From positions 1-58,323 of the forward strand of contig NZ_RWJX01000024.1 of the NCBI RefSeq assembly GCF_004123805.1: 58,323 nt of DNA, read 5' to 3'. This document shows positions 41,781 to 50,752 of this stretch, piece after piece. The translations under genes and the position numbers were made by a program. Origin of the DNA: Cellulomonas endophytica. Lineage in GTDB: Bacteria; Actinomycetota; Actinomycetes; Actinomycetales; Cellulomonadaceae. Numbering within the stretch: position 1 is the first letter of the stretch; every line of letters begins with the position of its first letter. The notes beneath the pieces were generated by a model. It saw nothing but the letters and a program-made list of their open reading frames with translations, had not been told where the DNA came from and ran no database searches.

Positions 41781-42488
41781 TCAGATCGCGTCGCCACCGA
41801 GGCCCTCGGCGCGGGCGCGGGCGATGGCGGCGGCGCGGTCGCGGAGGGCGAGCTTGGCCAGGACGGTCGCCAGCACGTTGCGGACGGTCTTCGTGGACAG
41901 GCCCAGGCGGCGCGCGACGCCGGTGTTGTCCAACCCCGCCGCCACGAGGTCGAGCACCTCGCGCTCGCGGTCGGTGAGCTGCGGGAACGGCACCCGCGCG
42001 GCGGTGCGCCCGCCGAGCACGTATGCCATGGCGCGCTCCGCCACCTGCGGGGACAGGATCATCTCCCCCGCCGCGGCGGCGCGGACGGCCCGCTCCACCG
42101 CGTCGGGCGGCGCCGACTTCAGCAGGTAGCCGCGCGCGCCGGCACGCACGGACGCCACCACCGCGCCGTCGTCGTCGTGCATCGTCACGACGAGCACCCG
42201 CAGCCCCGGGCGCACGCGCAGGACGTCGCGGATGACGTCGACCCCCGAGCCGTCGCCCAGGTCGAGGTCGACGAGCGCCACGTCGACGTCGTCGCGACCC
42301 GTCAGCAGCGCGCGGCCCTCCGCGGCGCTCGCCGCCTGGCCGACGACGACGACGCCCGGCAGCGACCCCAGCAGCGCGGCGAGGCCGATGCGGAAGACGG
42401 GGTGGTCGTCGACGAGCGCCACCGACACGACGCCCCCCGGGGACCCCGACGTCGGGGGCGGGGCCGCCGGCATCGTCGACCCGCTCAT
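41781..42488 (-). CDS. NarL/FixJ-family response regulator
   Basis: A 235-aa two-component regulator. The receiver domain has the acidic pocket VALVDDHPVF, the probable phosphorylation site Asp74 in ALVDLDLGDG and the conserved Lys in GYLLKSAP. The C-terminal LuxR-type HTH is LTDREREVLDLVAAGLDNTGVARRLGLSTKTVRNVLATVLAKL. Its ATG overlaps the kinase stop by ATGA. Target genes are unknown. A 20-residue disordered N-terminus is unusual. Confidence 0.94.
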   Translation of the reverse strand: MSGSTMPAAPPPTSGSPGGVVSVALVDDHPVFRIGLAALLGSLPGVVVVGQAASAAEGRALLTGRDDVDVALVDLDLGDGSGVDVIRDVLRVRPGLRVLVVTMHDDDGAVVASVRAGARGYLLKSAPPDAVERAVRAAAAGEMILSPQVAERAMAYVLGGRTAARVPFPQLTDREREVLDLVAAGLDNTGVARRLGLSTKTVRNVLATVLAKLALRDRAAAIARARAEGLGGDAI

Positions 42489-44611
42489 GCGTGCACCCCC
42501 GTCGCGTCGTCCCCCTGCTCCTCCCCGGGCGGCCGTCCGATCGCCCCCCACGCAGGCTCGAGCGGCAGGACCGCCCGCACGACGGTGCCGCCCCCGGGCG
42601 CGGGGCCGCGGGTCCACCACCCGCCGAGCTCCTCCGCGCGCTCGCGCATGGACCGCGTCCCGACGCCGTGCGCCGCGCCGGGCAGGACGCCGTCCCCGTC
42701 GTCGACGCAGGTGAGGAGCAGGAGGGGGACGGCCGCCGGCACCCGCTCCTCGTCGGGGGCGCGGCCCGGGGCCGGGTCCAGGTCCACGTCGACGACGAGC
42801 CGGCAGCCGCCCGCGCCGCTGTGGCGGGCGGCGTTGAGCACCGCCTCGCTCGCGATGCCGTAGGCGGCGGCCGCGACCCGCGCGTCCAGCCCGACCAGCG
42901 GCGGGCACCGCAGGTCGACCGCGAACCCCGTCGCCGCGTGCCGGGCGACGAGCTCCTCCAGCGCCGCCGCCAGCCCGAGCTCGTCGAGCACGGGCGGCAG
43001 CAGGCTGCGCGAGAGGGTGCGGACGTCCTCCACCCGACGGTCCGCCTCCGCACCGAGCGCGTCCAGCACCGTCGCCGCCGCGGCGGGGTCGGTGTCGAGC
43101 AGGTTCCGCGCGCCCTGCAGCCCCAGGCGCAGGCCCGACAGCCACGGGCCGAGGCCGTCGTGCAGCTCGCGCCGGACGACCTGCCGCTCGGCGAGCCGGG
43201 CGCGCGTCGCCGCGGTCCGCGCCCTCTCGAGCTCGCGTGCCTGGGCGACGAGCGCCAGGCCGGCCGCGACCACGCCGAGGAGCTGGTCCAGCGCCGCGGT
43301 CGACCGGGCGTCGAGCCGCTCCCCCGGCGGCGCGGTCACCTCGACGACCCCGACGGGGCGGCCGCCGTGCCGCAGCTCGCGGCGCAGGGGTGCGGAGGTC
43401 GGCACGCCCCACGCGCCGGCCGTGCCGTCGGGGGCGCGCAGGGTGACCGACTCCAGCCGCAGCGCGGTGCCGACGGTGCGGGCCAGGTCGTCGAGCGCGG
43501 CGGCCCCCGTGCCGACCGCGAGCCGGCGGCCGAGGTCGAGCGCCGCCCGCCCCGGGGTGCGCGCCTGCCCGTAGACGAGGGCCTGGACGCGCCGCCGGGA
43601 GGCCGCGTGCAGCGGCTGCACCGCGACCGCGACGCCGACCGCGGCGACGACCGCGGCCACCGGTCGGTCCCCGAGCAGGGCGGTCGCCGCCACGACGAGG
43701 CCCCCGTAGACCAGGGCCAGCCCGAGCACGAGGAGCCCGCCGACGGCCGCGCGCGACACCGCGAGGTCCAGCCCCCAGAGCCGGTTGCGCAGCACGGAGG
43801 TGAGGATCGCGACGGGGAACAGCGCCTGCGTCGCCAGGTGGGACAGGGGCAGCGCGAGCACGAGGTCGGGGTCGGGCAGCACGACGACGAGCGGCAGGAA
43901 CGACAGCGCCATGACCGCGGTGCCGACGGCGAGCAGCCCGAGCCCGGGGCGCTCCGCGACGGGGCCGGTGCGGTGGCGCCGGGCCGTGGCGGCCGCGGTG
44001 AGCAGCCCCGCGACGACGACGCCGACGATCGCGCCGTCGGGCGCCCCCTCGGTGGCCCGCAGGCTGTCGACGACGAACCACAGGACGGAGGCGACGCCGA
44101 GCGCCAGCCCGAGGCGTTCGGCCCGGCCGAGCGGGTGGTCGCGGACCAGCCACGGCACGACGGTGAACAGGGCGACGGTCCCGGGCACCCACGCCAGCCC
44201 GTAGGCCAGCGCGAGCGGTTCGAGCGCCGGCGCCGCGGGGTGCGTCCGGGCCCAGCTGCCCCAGCCGCCGCCGAGCGCCGCGAGCCCGCCGCCGAGGGCC
44301 GCGAGCGCGACGAGCCAGCCCACCGGGTGCCGCCGTCGGGCGAGCACGAGGGCCGCGACCGTCCCGTAGACCAGCGCCACCGTGGCGTCGACGACGACGA
44401 AGAGCAGGTCCCCGCTGGTGAGCGCGAGGCCCGACGCGAGCTGGAGCACGACCCCGGCGGTCCCGAGGAGGGCCGCCGTCACCGCGACGGCCCACGCGAC
44501 GGCGGGCGTCCCGTCGGCCGGCCGGGCGTCGGCGACGGGAGGGCCGACCGCTGCCGCGGGGCCGGGCCCCGCCGCCGCCACCGGGTCGCCGTCCCTCGTC
44601 GCCGTGCTCAC
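42485..44611 (-). CDS. Membrane sensor histidine kinase (HisKA_3 type)
   Basis: A 708-aa sensor. Eight to ten membrane helices occupy about residues 35-340. A GAF-like segment (about 365-455) follows, then the HisKA_3 dimerisation helix with phospho-acceptor His near residue 482 (RRELHDGLGPWLSGLRLGLQ) and a HATPase_c domain (EAVLNAARHSGAG, CVDDGDGVLPG, GVGTRSMRERAEELGGWW). It should phosphorylate the NarL-type regulator whose start overlaps its stop. The signal is not obvious. A GGGTTTCACCC inverted repeat lies about 45 bp upstream. Confidence 0.93.
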   Translation of the reverse strand: MSTATRDGDPVAAAGPGPAAAVGPPVADARPADGTPAVAWAVAVTAALLGTAGVVLQLASGLALTSGDLLFVVVDATVALVYGTVAALVLARRRHPVGWLVALAALGGGLAALGGGWGSWARTHPAAPALEPLALAYGLAWVPGTVALFTVVPWLVRDHPLGRAERLGLALGVASVLWFVVDSLRATEGAPDGAIVGVVVAGLLTAAATARRHRTGPVAERPGLGLLAVGTAVMALSFLPLVVVLPDPDLVLALPLSHLATQALFPVAILTSVLRNRLWGLDLAVSRAAVGGLLVLGLALVYGGLVVAATALLGDRPVAAVVAAVGVAVAVQPLHAASRRRVQALVYGQARTPGRAALDLGRRLAVGTGAAALDDLARTVGTALRLESVTLRAPDGTAGAWGVPTSAPLRRELRHGGRPVGVVEVTAPPGERLDARSTAALDQLLGVVAAGLALVAQARELERARTAATRARLAERQVVRRELHDGLGPWLSGLRLGLQGARNLLDTDPAAAATVLDALGAEADRRVEDVRTLSRSLLPPVLDELGLAAALEELVARHAATGFAVDLRCPPLVGLDARVAAAAYGIASEAVLNAARHSGAGGCRLVVDVDLDPAPGRAPDEERVPAAVPLLLLTCVDDGDGVLPGAAHGVGTRSMRERAEELGGWWTRGPAPGGGTVVRAVLPLEPAWGAIGRPPGEEQGDDATGVHA

Positions 44612-44768
44612 AGGGGGGACCGTAGGGGTCGGCGACGGGCCGGCGGAGGCACCCGGCGGGTTTCACCCGGACGTGCGCCGGACGCCGGGCGCCCCCCCTG
44701 CGGGCGCCCGGCGTCGGTACGGGCGGTCGGACGGGTCGTCCGGCCGGTGCCCGCGGGACGTCCCGCGG

Positions 44769-45488
44769 TCAGCGCCGGTCCCCGAGCGCGAAGCCGAGGC
44801 CGGTGACGAGCAGCCACAGCGGGCCGGTGAAGCCGGCCATGTACTGCAGCGGCGAGAGGCCGAACAGCAGCGTGATCCCGCCGAGCACGAGTCCGACGAC
44901 CCCGATCCAGCGCGGGGCCGCGCCGTGACGCAGCGCGGCGACCGCGAGCGCGACGCCGCTGACGCCGGCGCCGACCCACAGCCACGGGATCGTCGCGACC
45001 CAGTCGGCGTAGAAGGCGCCGGACTCCGCGACGAGGTTCTCCGCGTCGGCGAACCCGAAGATGAACTGGGTGTCCAGGCCCGCGCCGAGCAGCGCGGCCA
45101 CGGCGACGAGCCCGAGCCCCGAGGCGGCGACGGCCGGCAGCAGGCTGTGCGCGGGGGCCTGCACCGCGAGCCGGCGCTGCAGCCCGGCGGCGAACACGAG
45201 CAGCAGCGGGACGAGCAGCATCGTCGCCACGTGGAAGGCCAGGAGCGTTCCCGTCTTGCCGGCGTAGGACGCGACGACGGCCTCGGGGTCGCCCGCCGTG
45301 CTCTGCCAGTCGGCGGACAGCGCCAGGGACAGCTGGATGGCGGCGATGCCGACGGCCCCCGCGACGGCGCCGGTGACGGCCCAGGCGCGGGACGGCACGG
45401 CGCCCGCACGGGCCGCGGCGGCGCGGCCGGCCGTGCGGTCGGCCGCGCGGTCGGCGGACGGGGTGGACGGGACGGTGGTGCTGGTCAT
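44769..45488 (-). CDS. Six-helix membrane protein of unknown function
   Basis: A 239-aa hydrophobic protein: Thr/Ala-rich cytoplasmic N-terminus, then about six membrane segments (AWAVTGAVAGAVGIAAIQLSLAL, LLAFHVATMLLVPLLLVFAAGL, and four more). ADWQSTAGDPEAVVASYAGKTG between helices 1 and 2 resembles DUF4386-type proteins, but I cannot confirm this. The ATG has CGAGGAACCGCC upstream. It diverges from uvsE. Confidence 0.65.
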   Translation of the reverse strand: MTSTTVPSTPSADRAADRTAGRAAAARAGAVPSRAWAVTGAVAGAVGIAAIQLSLALSADWQSTAGDPEAVVASYAGKTGTLLAFHVATMLLVPLLLVFAAGLQRRLAVQAPAHSLLPAVAASGLGLVAVAALLGAGLDTQFIFGFADAENLVAESGAFYADWVATIPWLWVGAGVSGVALAVAALRHGAAPRWIGVVGLVLGGITLLFGLSPLQYMAGFTGPLWLLVTGLGFALGDRR

Positions 45489-45632
45489 GGCGGTTCCTCG
45501 GGTCCTCGGTCGGTGCCGGCCCCGTGCCGGCGGGACCGACCCTCCCGGGCCCCGCGTCCCGGGCACCAGGGCGCCGCGTCCCAGGTGGCCGGGCCGCTCG
45601 TCGGGCGGGCTGGGGACGTCCCGCGGGCGCAC

Positions 45633-45674
45633 GGGTCCGGTGGCGCGGGTCCGGTGGCGCAGGTCCGGCGGCCG
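45633..45674. repeat. 14-bp repeat in the leader of uvsE
   Basis: Two exact copies of GGGTCCGGTGGCGC and a third imperfect one lie directly upstream of the uvsE start. It could affect transcription or translation of the gene, or be neutral. Confidence 0.6.
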
Positions 45675-45690
45675 GGGGACGGTGGTCGGC

Positions 45691-46743
45691 ATGGCGCACC
45701 CCTACCGGCTCGGCTTCGCCGTGAAGATCCTCGGCAACGGCGGCATGGCCACCTCGGACGGCCGGCGCTGGCAGAGCGGCCCGCACCTGTCCCGCTCGCT
45801 CGAGCTGCTCGACGAGGCGCTGACGTACCTCGACACCATCGACGTGCGCGTGTTCCGCCTCTCCAGCAGCACCGTGCCCTACGGCACCCACCCCGACCTG
45901 CCCGAGCTGCACTACCGCCGGCAGCTCGACGAGTGCGCGGAGCAGCTCGAGCGCGTCGGCGCCCGCGCCCGGGACCTCGGCATCCGGCTGTCCACGCACC
46001 CCGGGCAGTACACGGTCATCAACGGGCCCGAGGAGGAGCTGCGCCGCAAGTCCTCCATGGACCTCGAGCAGGACGCCGCGCTCCTCGACGCGCTCGGCCA
46101 GGGCCCGGAGGCGACCGTCGTCGTCCACACCGGGGGCCTCTACAACGACCGGCCCTCGGCGCTCGACCGCTGGGAGCGGGCGTGGGGGCTCCTGTCGGAC
46201 CGGGCGCGGGCGCGGCTGGGCCTGGAGAACGACGACGGCCCCTTCGGCGTGACGGACGTCCTCGAGCTGTCCCGCCGGACCGGGGTGCGGGTCGTCTACG
46301 ACCACCACCACCACCGCACCATGGCGGAGTCGGCGGTCGTCCCGCCCGACGAGGCGCTGCGCGCCGCCTACGCCACCTGGGCCCCCGGCGTCCGGCCGAA
46401 GGTGCACCTGTCGAGCGCGCGGCTCGACGTGGGGACGGTGCCGAAGAAGGTGCCGGGCACCCGCCGGACGGTCCAGGTCCCGGTGCTGCCCCGGCTGACG
46501 CCCCACGCCGACCTCGTCTCGCCCTGGGACCTCGTCGACCTCCTGCGGATCGCGCCCGGGCCGCTGGACGTGGTGCTCGAGGCGAAGGCGAAGGACCTCG
46601 CGGTGCAGCACGTGCGCGCCGCGACCGCCAAGCTCTTCCCCGACCTCGCCGCGCTCGAGGAGCGGCGGCGGGACGCGCCCACCGTCGTCGAGCCCGAGGA
46701 GCTCCTGGCGCCCGAGAGCGGCGAGGACGTGGTCGTCGGCTGA
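45691..46743 (+). CDS. uvsE: UV-damage endonuclease
   Basis: A 350-aa TIM-barrel endonuclease of the UVDE family, which nicks DNA 5' to UV photoproducts in an alternative excision repair pathway. Family signatures: RLGFAVKIL at the start, FRLSSSTVPYGTHPDLPEL, RLSTHPGQYTVIN, VVVHTGGLYNDRP, LGLENDDGPFGVTDVLEL and the metal-binding VVYDHHHHR, KVHLSS and DVVLEAKAKDLAV. The usual His/Glu/Asp metal ligands are present. The ATG at 45691 begins the conserved part. With the SOS-controlled radical SAM gene it is one of two probable repair genes here, but no SOS box was found before it. Confidence 0.93.
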   Translation: MAHPYRLGFAVKILGNGGMATSDGRRWQSGPHLSRSLELLDEALTYLDTIDVRVFRLSSSTVPYGTHPDLPELHYRRQLDECAEQLERVGARARDLGIRLSTHPGQYTVINGPEEELRRKSSMDLEQDAALLDALGQGPEATVVVHTGGLYNDRPSALDRWERAWGLLSDRARARLGLENDDGPFGVTDVLELSRRTGVRVVYDHHHHRTMAESAVVPPDEALRAAYATWAPGVRPKVHLSSARLDVGTVPKKVPGTRRTVQVPVLPRLTPHADLVSPWDLVDLLRIAPGPLDVVLEAKAKDLAVQHVRAATAKLFPDLAALEERRRDAPTVVEPEELLAPESGEDVVVG

Positions 46744-46807
46744 GCCGCACGCGGTCCGCGACGGACCGGGGAGGACCGTGTCGGCGGCGTCGTGTTGACT
46801 CCTCCCC

Positions 46808-48772
46808 GTGACGCCCCGCAGCACCCGCCTCCCCAAGGTCCGCGCCTCCGAGCTCGTGGGGCGGGGGTGGCTCAACACCGGTGGCCGCGACCTGCGCCTG
46901 GCGGACCTGCGCGGCAAGGTCGTCGTCCTCGACTTCTGGACCTTCTGCTGCATCAACTGCCTCCACGTGCTCGACGAGCTGCGCGCGCTGGAGGAGCGGC
47001 ACCGGGACGTGCTCGTGGTCGTCGGGGTGCACTCGCCCAAGTTCGTCCACGAGGCCGACCCCGTCGCGCTGGCCGCCGCGGTCGAGCGCTACGAGGTGCG
47101 CCACCCCGTGCTCGACGACCCCGGGCTCGTCACCTGGGGCGCCTACACCGCCCGCGCCTGGCCGACGCTCGTCGTCGTGGACCCCGAGGGCTACGTCGTC
47201 GCGCAGATGGCCGGCGAGGGGCACGCGCACGCGCTCGGCGTGCTGGTGGAGGAGCTCGTCGCCGAGCACGGCGCGAGGGGCACGCTGCACCGGGGGGACG
47301 GCCCCTACGTGCCGCCGGAGCCGACGGCGGGGACCCTGCGATTCCCGGCGAAGGCCGTCGCGCTCCCCGGCGGGCACCTGCTGGTCGCGGACGCCGGCCA
47401 CCACTCCCTCGCCGAGCTCGCCGCGGACGGCGAGACGCTGGTGCGGCGCATCGGCTCGGGGGAGCGCGGGCTCGTGGACGGCGGGCCGGACGTGGCGCGG
47501 TTCAGCGAGCCCAACGGCCTGTGCCTCGTGCCGGAGGAGCTGCGGTCGTGGCTGGGGTACGACGTGCTCGTCGCCGACACCGTCAACCACGCCCTGCGCG
47601 GCGTGCGGCTCGCGGACGGGCACGTGTCCACGGTCGCCGGCACGGGCGAGCAGTACATGGTCGGGGGCGCGGACAACCTCCGGCTCCCCGACGGCGGCCG
47701 CGGCGACGAGGTGCGCGGCCTCGTCGGCGGGGTGGCCGGCGGGTTCGCGCCGCGCGACGTGCGGCTGTCCTCGCCGTGGGACGTGGTGTGGTCGCCCGAC
47801 CTCGCCGCGTTCGTCGTGGCGATGGCGGGGAACCACACGCTGTGGACCTTCGACGGGGAGCAGGGGTCGCTGGGGCTCCTGGCCGGGACGATGAACGAGG
47901 GGCTCGTCGACGGCGATCCCCTGGGCGCCTGGTTCGCGCAGCCGTCGGGCCTCGCGCTCGGGCCCGACCGACGGGTGTGGGTGGCGGACTCCGAGACGTC
48001 CGCGCTGCGCTGGTGCGAGCCGCGGCACGGCGGCACTGCCGCCCCCGTGCGGACCGCCGTCGGCGAGGGCCTCTTCGACTTCGGCCACCGCGACGGCCCG
48101 GCGGACGCCGCCCGCCTCCAGCACCCCCTCGGCGTCGCCGCTCTCGCCGACGGGTCCGTGCTGGTCGCCGACACCTACAACGGCGCCGTCCGCCGCTACG
48201 TCCCGCCCGCCGCCGACGCCGCAGACGGCACCCCAGGCACCGTGACGACGCTGGCGACCGACCTCGCCGAGCCCAGCGGCCTCGTCGTGCTGCCCGCCGC
48301 GGACGGGGAGGCGCCGGCCGTGCTCGTCGTGGAGTCCGCGGCCCACCGCCTCACGCGGCTGGCCCTGCCCGCGGACGTCGCCGGGGCCGTGCTCGACCGG
48401 GGTGCGCACCGCACCCGCCGCCCGCCGACCGACCTGGCACCCGGCGAGGTGCACCTCGACGTCGTCTTCACGCCCGCCACGGGGCAGAAGTACGACGACC
48501 GCTTCGGCCCGTCGACGCGGCTGCGCGTCTCCTCGACCCCGCCGGGGCTGCTGCTGGCCGGCGCGGGCGACGACGTGCCCCTGGACCGCGTCCTGCGGCT
48601 CGACCCGGACGTCCCCGAGGGCGTGCTGCACGTGACGGCGCAGGCCGCCTCCTGCGACGACGACCCGGCGGTCGAGTACCCCGCGTGCCACCTGGCGTCG
48701 CAGGACTGGGGCGTGCCCGTCCGCGTCGTCCCCGGTGCGCCCCGCACCCTCGTGCTGCCGCTGAACGGCTGA
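46808..48772 (+). CDS. Thioredoxin-like plus NHL-repeat protein (NHLRC2 type)
   Basis: A 654-aa protein with the NHLRC2 layout: a thioredoxin-like domain (about 20-165) with redox motif CCINC (Cys47-Cys51), a six-bladed NHL beta-propeller (about 180-510, blades such as GGHLLVADAGHHSLAEL, YDVLVADTVNHALRGV, RRVWVADSETSALRW, GSVLVADTYNGAVRRY) and a C-terminal beta-sandwich. There is no signal peptide. The function of this conserved family is unsettled. The GTG at 46808 is used; no strong ribosome binding site is visible. Confidence 0.9.
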   Translation: MTPRSTRLPKVRASELVGRGWLNTGGRDLRLADLRGKVVVLDFWTFCCINCLHVLDELRALEERHRDVLVVVGVHSPKFVHEADPVALAAAVERYEVRHPVLDDPGLVTWGAYTARAWPTLVVVDPEGYVVAQMAGEGHAHALGVLVEELVAEHGARGTLHRGDGPYVPPEPTAGTLRFPAKAVALPGGHLLVADAGHHSLAELAADGETLVRRIGSGERGLVDGGPDVARFSEPNGLCLVPEELRSWLGYDVLVADTVNHALRGVRLADGHVSTVAGTGEQYMVGGADNLRLPDGGRGDEVRGLVGGVAGGFAPRDVRLSSPWDVVWSPDLAAFVVAMAGNHTLWTFDGEQGSLGLLAGTMNEGLVDGDPLGAWFAQPSGLALGPDRRVWVADSETSALRWCEPRHGGTAAPVRTAVGEGLFDFGHRDGPADAARLQHPLGVAALADGSVLVADTYNGAVRRYVPPAADAADGTPGTVTTLATDLAEPSGLVVLPAADGEAPAVLVVESAAHRLTRLALPADVAGAVLDRGAHRTRRPPTDLAPGEVHLDVVFTPATGQKYDDRFGPSTRLRVSSTPPGLLLAGAGDDVPLDRVLRLDPDVPEGVLHVTAQAASCDDDPAVEYPACHLASQDWGVPVRVVPGAPRTLVLPLNG

Positions 48773-48838
48773 CCTGCCGGCCGTCGGGCGCGCCGCCGGC
48801 GGGTCGGGTGCGGTCGTCGGCGAGGTGCCGGGGACGGG

Positions 48839-50329
48839 TCAGGCCAGGCGGCCCGCCACGGCGCCCGCGCCGAGGACGCGGTCGGGCGCGACCCCGCCCG
48901 GGCGGCGCCCCTCCTGCGCGGCGACGACGAGCATCGCCTCGAGCGCGGTGAGCACGGCCGGGGCGGTCGACGCGGTGCGCGACACCCCCACCTCGACGAG
49001 CCACGGCGTCCGCTCGACGACCACGGTCCCGCTGCCGGCGCCCCGGGCCGCGGCGACCCCGCCGCTGGCCACCACGACGGGCTCGCCCAGCGGCCGCTCC
49101 AGGGGTGCCGGCGCCCCCGCCGCGGGGCCCACCGCGGCGCGGGCGAGGACGGCCCACTCCGTGCCCCCGAGCGTCTCCGTCGCGGACGCGGCGAGCGCGC
49201 AGAGGCGGGACAGCAGCCCGGGCCGCGCGGCCGCGACCGCCGCGGACGCCGCCACGACGAGGCGCTCGGCCGTCACCGCCGGGTCGGCCATCGGCGCGGC
49301 GGCCCGCCGGGCGCGGTAGCGGGCACGCTTGGCGCGGTACTGCGCGGCGTCCGCCCGCCGGAAGAGGTGGCGCGCCGACACGGCACCGGCGACCGCGGTG
49401 GAGGCGATGCCGAACGAGATGGAGGCGCCGTGCGGCAGGGGGAACTCCTCCGTGGTGCGCGCGAGCACCTCGGAGACCGCGGCCCGCGGCTGCCCCTGGA
49501 CGACGAGGCAGAACTCGTCGCCGCCGATGCGCGCGGCGGTCGTCCCCGGCAGGCCGTCCGCGACCCGGCGCAGCACGTCCGCCACGGAGCGCAGCAGGTC
49601 GTCGCCCGTCTCGTGCCCCAGCTCGTCGTTGACCCGCTTGAGACCGTCCACGTCGCACATGACGATGACGGTCTCCTCGCCGGAGGCCAGCGCGGCCGCG
49701 GCGGCCTGGTCCGCGACGCGGCGGTTGCCCAGGCCCGTCAGCGGGTCGTCGGCGACGAGGTGCTGGACCTGCGCCTCGAGCTCGACGCGGGCGAGCGCCC
49801 CTGCCGCCAGCGCGGCCACCACCTCGACGTGCGCGAAGTCCGCCGCCCCGAAGGGCGCCCGGTCGGGGCGGCGCCCCGCGATGACGTGGCCCCACACGCC
49901 GCCCGTGACGAGGACCGGCACGTTGAGGGCGGAACCCATCCCGTACTCGCGCAGGAGGGCGAGGTCGCCCTGCCCCGGGTCCGCGCCCCGGTGCACCTCG
50001 GGGTCGTGCCAGATGTTCCCCACGCGCTCCTTCACGACCCGCGCGAGGTAGGACCGCTCCTCGATGCGCACCGCCCGGTAGGCGCGCTCCACGTACTCCG
50101 GCGGCGGCTCCGGCGAGACCGCGACGGCACGGCTCGTGCTCTGCTCGATGCGGCGGAACCCGACGATCGCCGCGCCCACGAGCTCGCGGGCGGCGTCCGC
50201 AGCCGTCCGCGCCACCTCCTCGCGGGTCCGGCACCCCTCGAGGTGACGGGCCAGCGACGCCAGGGCCGACGCCGCGGCGGCGGCGCCGCGCGCGTCGTCG
50301 GCGCGCTCGTCGTCCCGGGTGCCGTCCAC
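48839..50329 (-). CDS. GAF-GGDEF diguanylate cyclase
   Basis: A 496-aa cytoplasmic protein: GAF-type sensor (about 20-185), GGDEF domain (about 190-355) with intact signature (RIGGDEFCLVV) and substrate site DVDGLKRVNDELGHETGDDLL, then a basic linker (KRARYRARRAA) and a C-terminal domain of ~140 residues with no family I recognise. No RxxD inhibitory site precedes GGDEF. A GTG at 50395 would extend the protein, but the extra codons include GCA, CAT, GAT and CCT, unlike the rest of the gene. A TCACCCGGACG motif lies there, so I prefer the GTG at 50329. Confidence 0.88.
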   Translation of the reverse strand: MDGTRDDERADDARGAAAAASALASLARHLEGCRTREEVARTAADAARELVGAAIVGFRRIEQSTSRAVAVSPEPPPEYVERAYRAVRIEERSYLARVVKERVGNIWHDPEVHRGADPGQGDLALLREYGMGSALNVPVLVTGGVWGHVIAGRRPDRAPFGAADFAHVEVVAALAAGALARVELEAQVQHLVADDPLTGLGNRRVADQAAAAALASGEETVIVMCDVDGLKRVNDELGHETGDDLLRSVADVLRRVADGLPGTTAARIGGDEFCLVVQGQPRAAVSEVLARTTEEFPLPHGASISFGIASTAVAGAVSARHLFRRADAAQYRAKRARYRARRAAAPMADPAVTAERLVVAASAAVAAARPGLLSRLCALAASATETLGGTEWAVLARAAVGPAAGAPAPLERPLGEPVVVASGGVAAARGAGSGTVVVERTPWLVEVGVSRTASTAPAVLTALEAMLVVAAQEGRRPGGVAPDRVLGAGAVAGRLA

Positions 50330-50431
50330 AGGGCCATCATGGCCGCGCGGCGACCGGCGCACGACCGATGCCGCCCCCACCTGCCCGGACGTCACCCGGA
50401 CGGCCGCGCGGAGCGGGCGTCCTGGGGAGGG

Positions 50432-50680
50432 TCAGCGCAGCGGGACGACGTCCCCGACGACCCGCACCCGCACGCCGACGCCGTCGACGTCCGTCGGCAC
50501 CGCACCCGGCGCGGGCGACGACAGGTTGACGAGCAGCTCGTAGTCGGGCGCCCCCGGCTGACCGGCGGGCCCGGTGGGCCGCAGCCCGATGCCGCGGACG
50601 CGGTCCGCCACGTCCGCCCGGCCCGCCAGCGCCGACGCCAGGTGCGCCTTCGCCACCCGTGCCCTCTCGATCCCGGCCAC
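50432..50680 (-). CDS. 82-aa protein resembling the N-terminal module of the adjacent peptidase
   Basis: A short protein with GAGGAGCG before its GTG. It has a helix (RARVAKAHLASALAGRADV) and then VRGIGLRPTG, YELLVNLSSPAP, VPTDVDGVGVRVRVVGDV. This strand pattern resembles the module found before the catalytic domain in many bacterial trypsin-like proteins, and the peptidase at 50753-51799 has a similar stretch (AVAVGLTPHDDG, GLAVRY, VVDVRRTGRI). A stand-alone pro-domain, inhibitor or recognition subunit is an inference. It lies 72 bp downstream of the peptidase gene, same strand. Confidence 0.65.
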   Translation of the reverse strand: MAGIERARVAKAHLASALAGRADVADRVRGIGLRPTGPAGQPGAPDYELLVNLSSPAPGAVPTDVDGVGVRVRVVGDVVPLR

Positions 50681-50752
50681 CGCTCCTCGCCTCCCGCCGC
50701 GTCCGGGGCGGCGGCGGGCGGGGCCGGGGGACCGGCCGGACCGGGCCGCCCG

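Noticed and set aside
48805..48840. CGGCGAGGTGCCGG near the convergent stops, resembling the 64-bp element
   Set aside because: Only one arm is similar and no paired end is present; more likely chance or a weak terminator.
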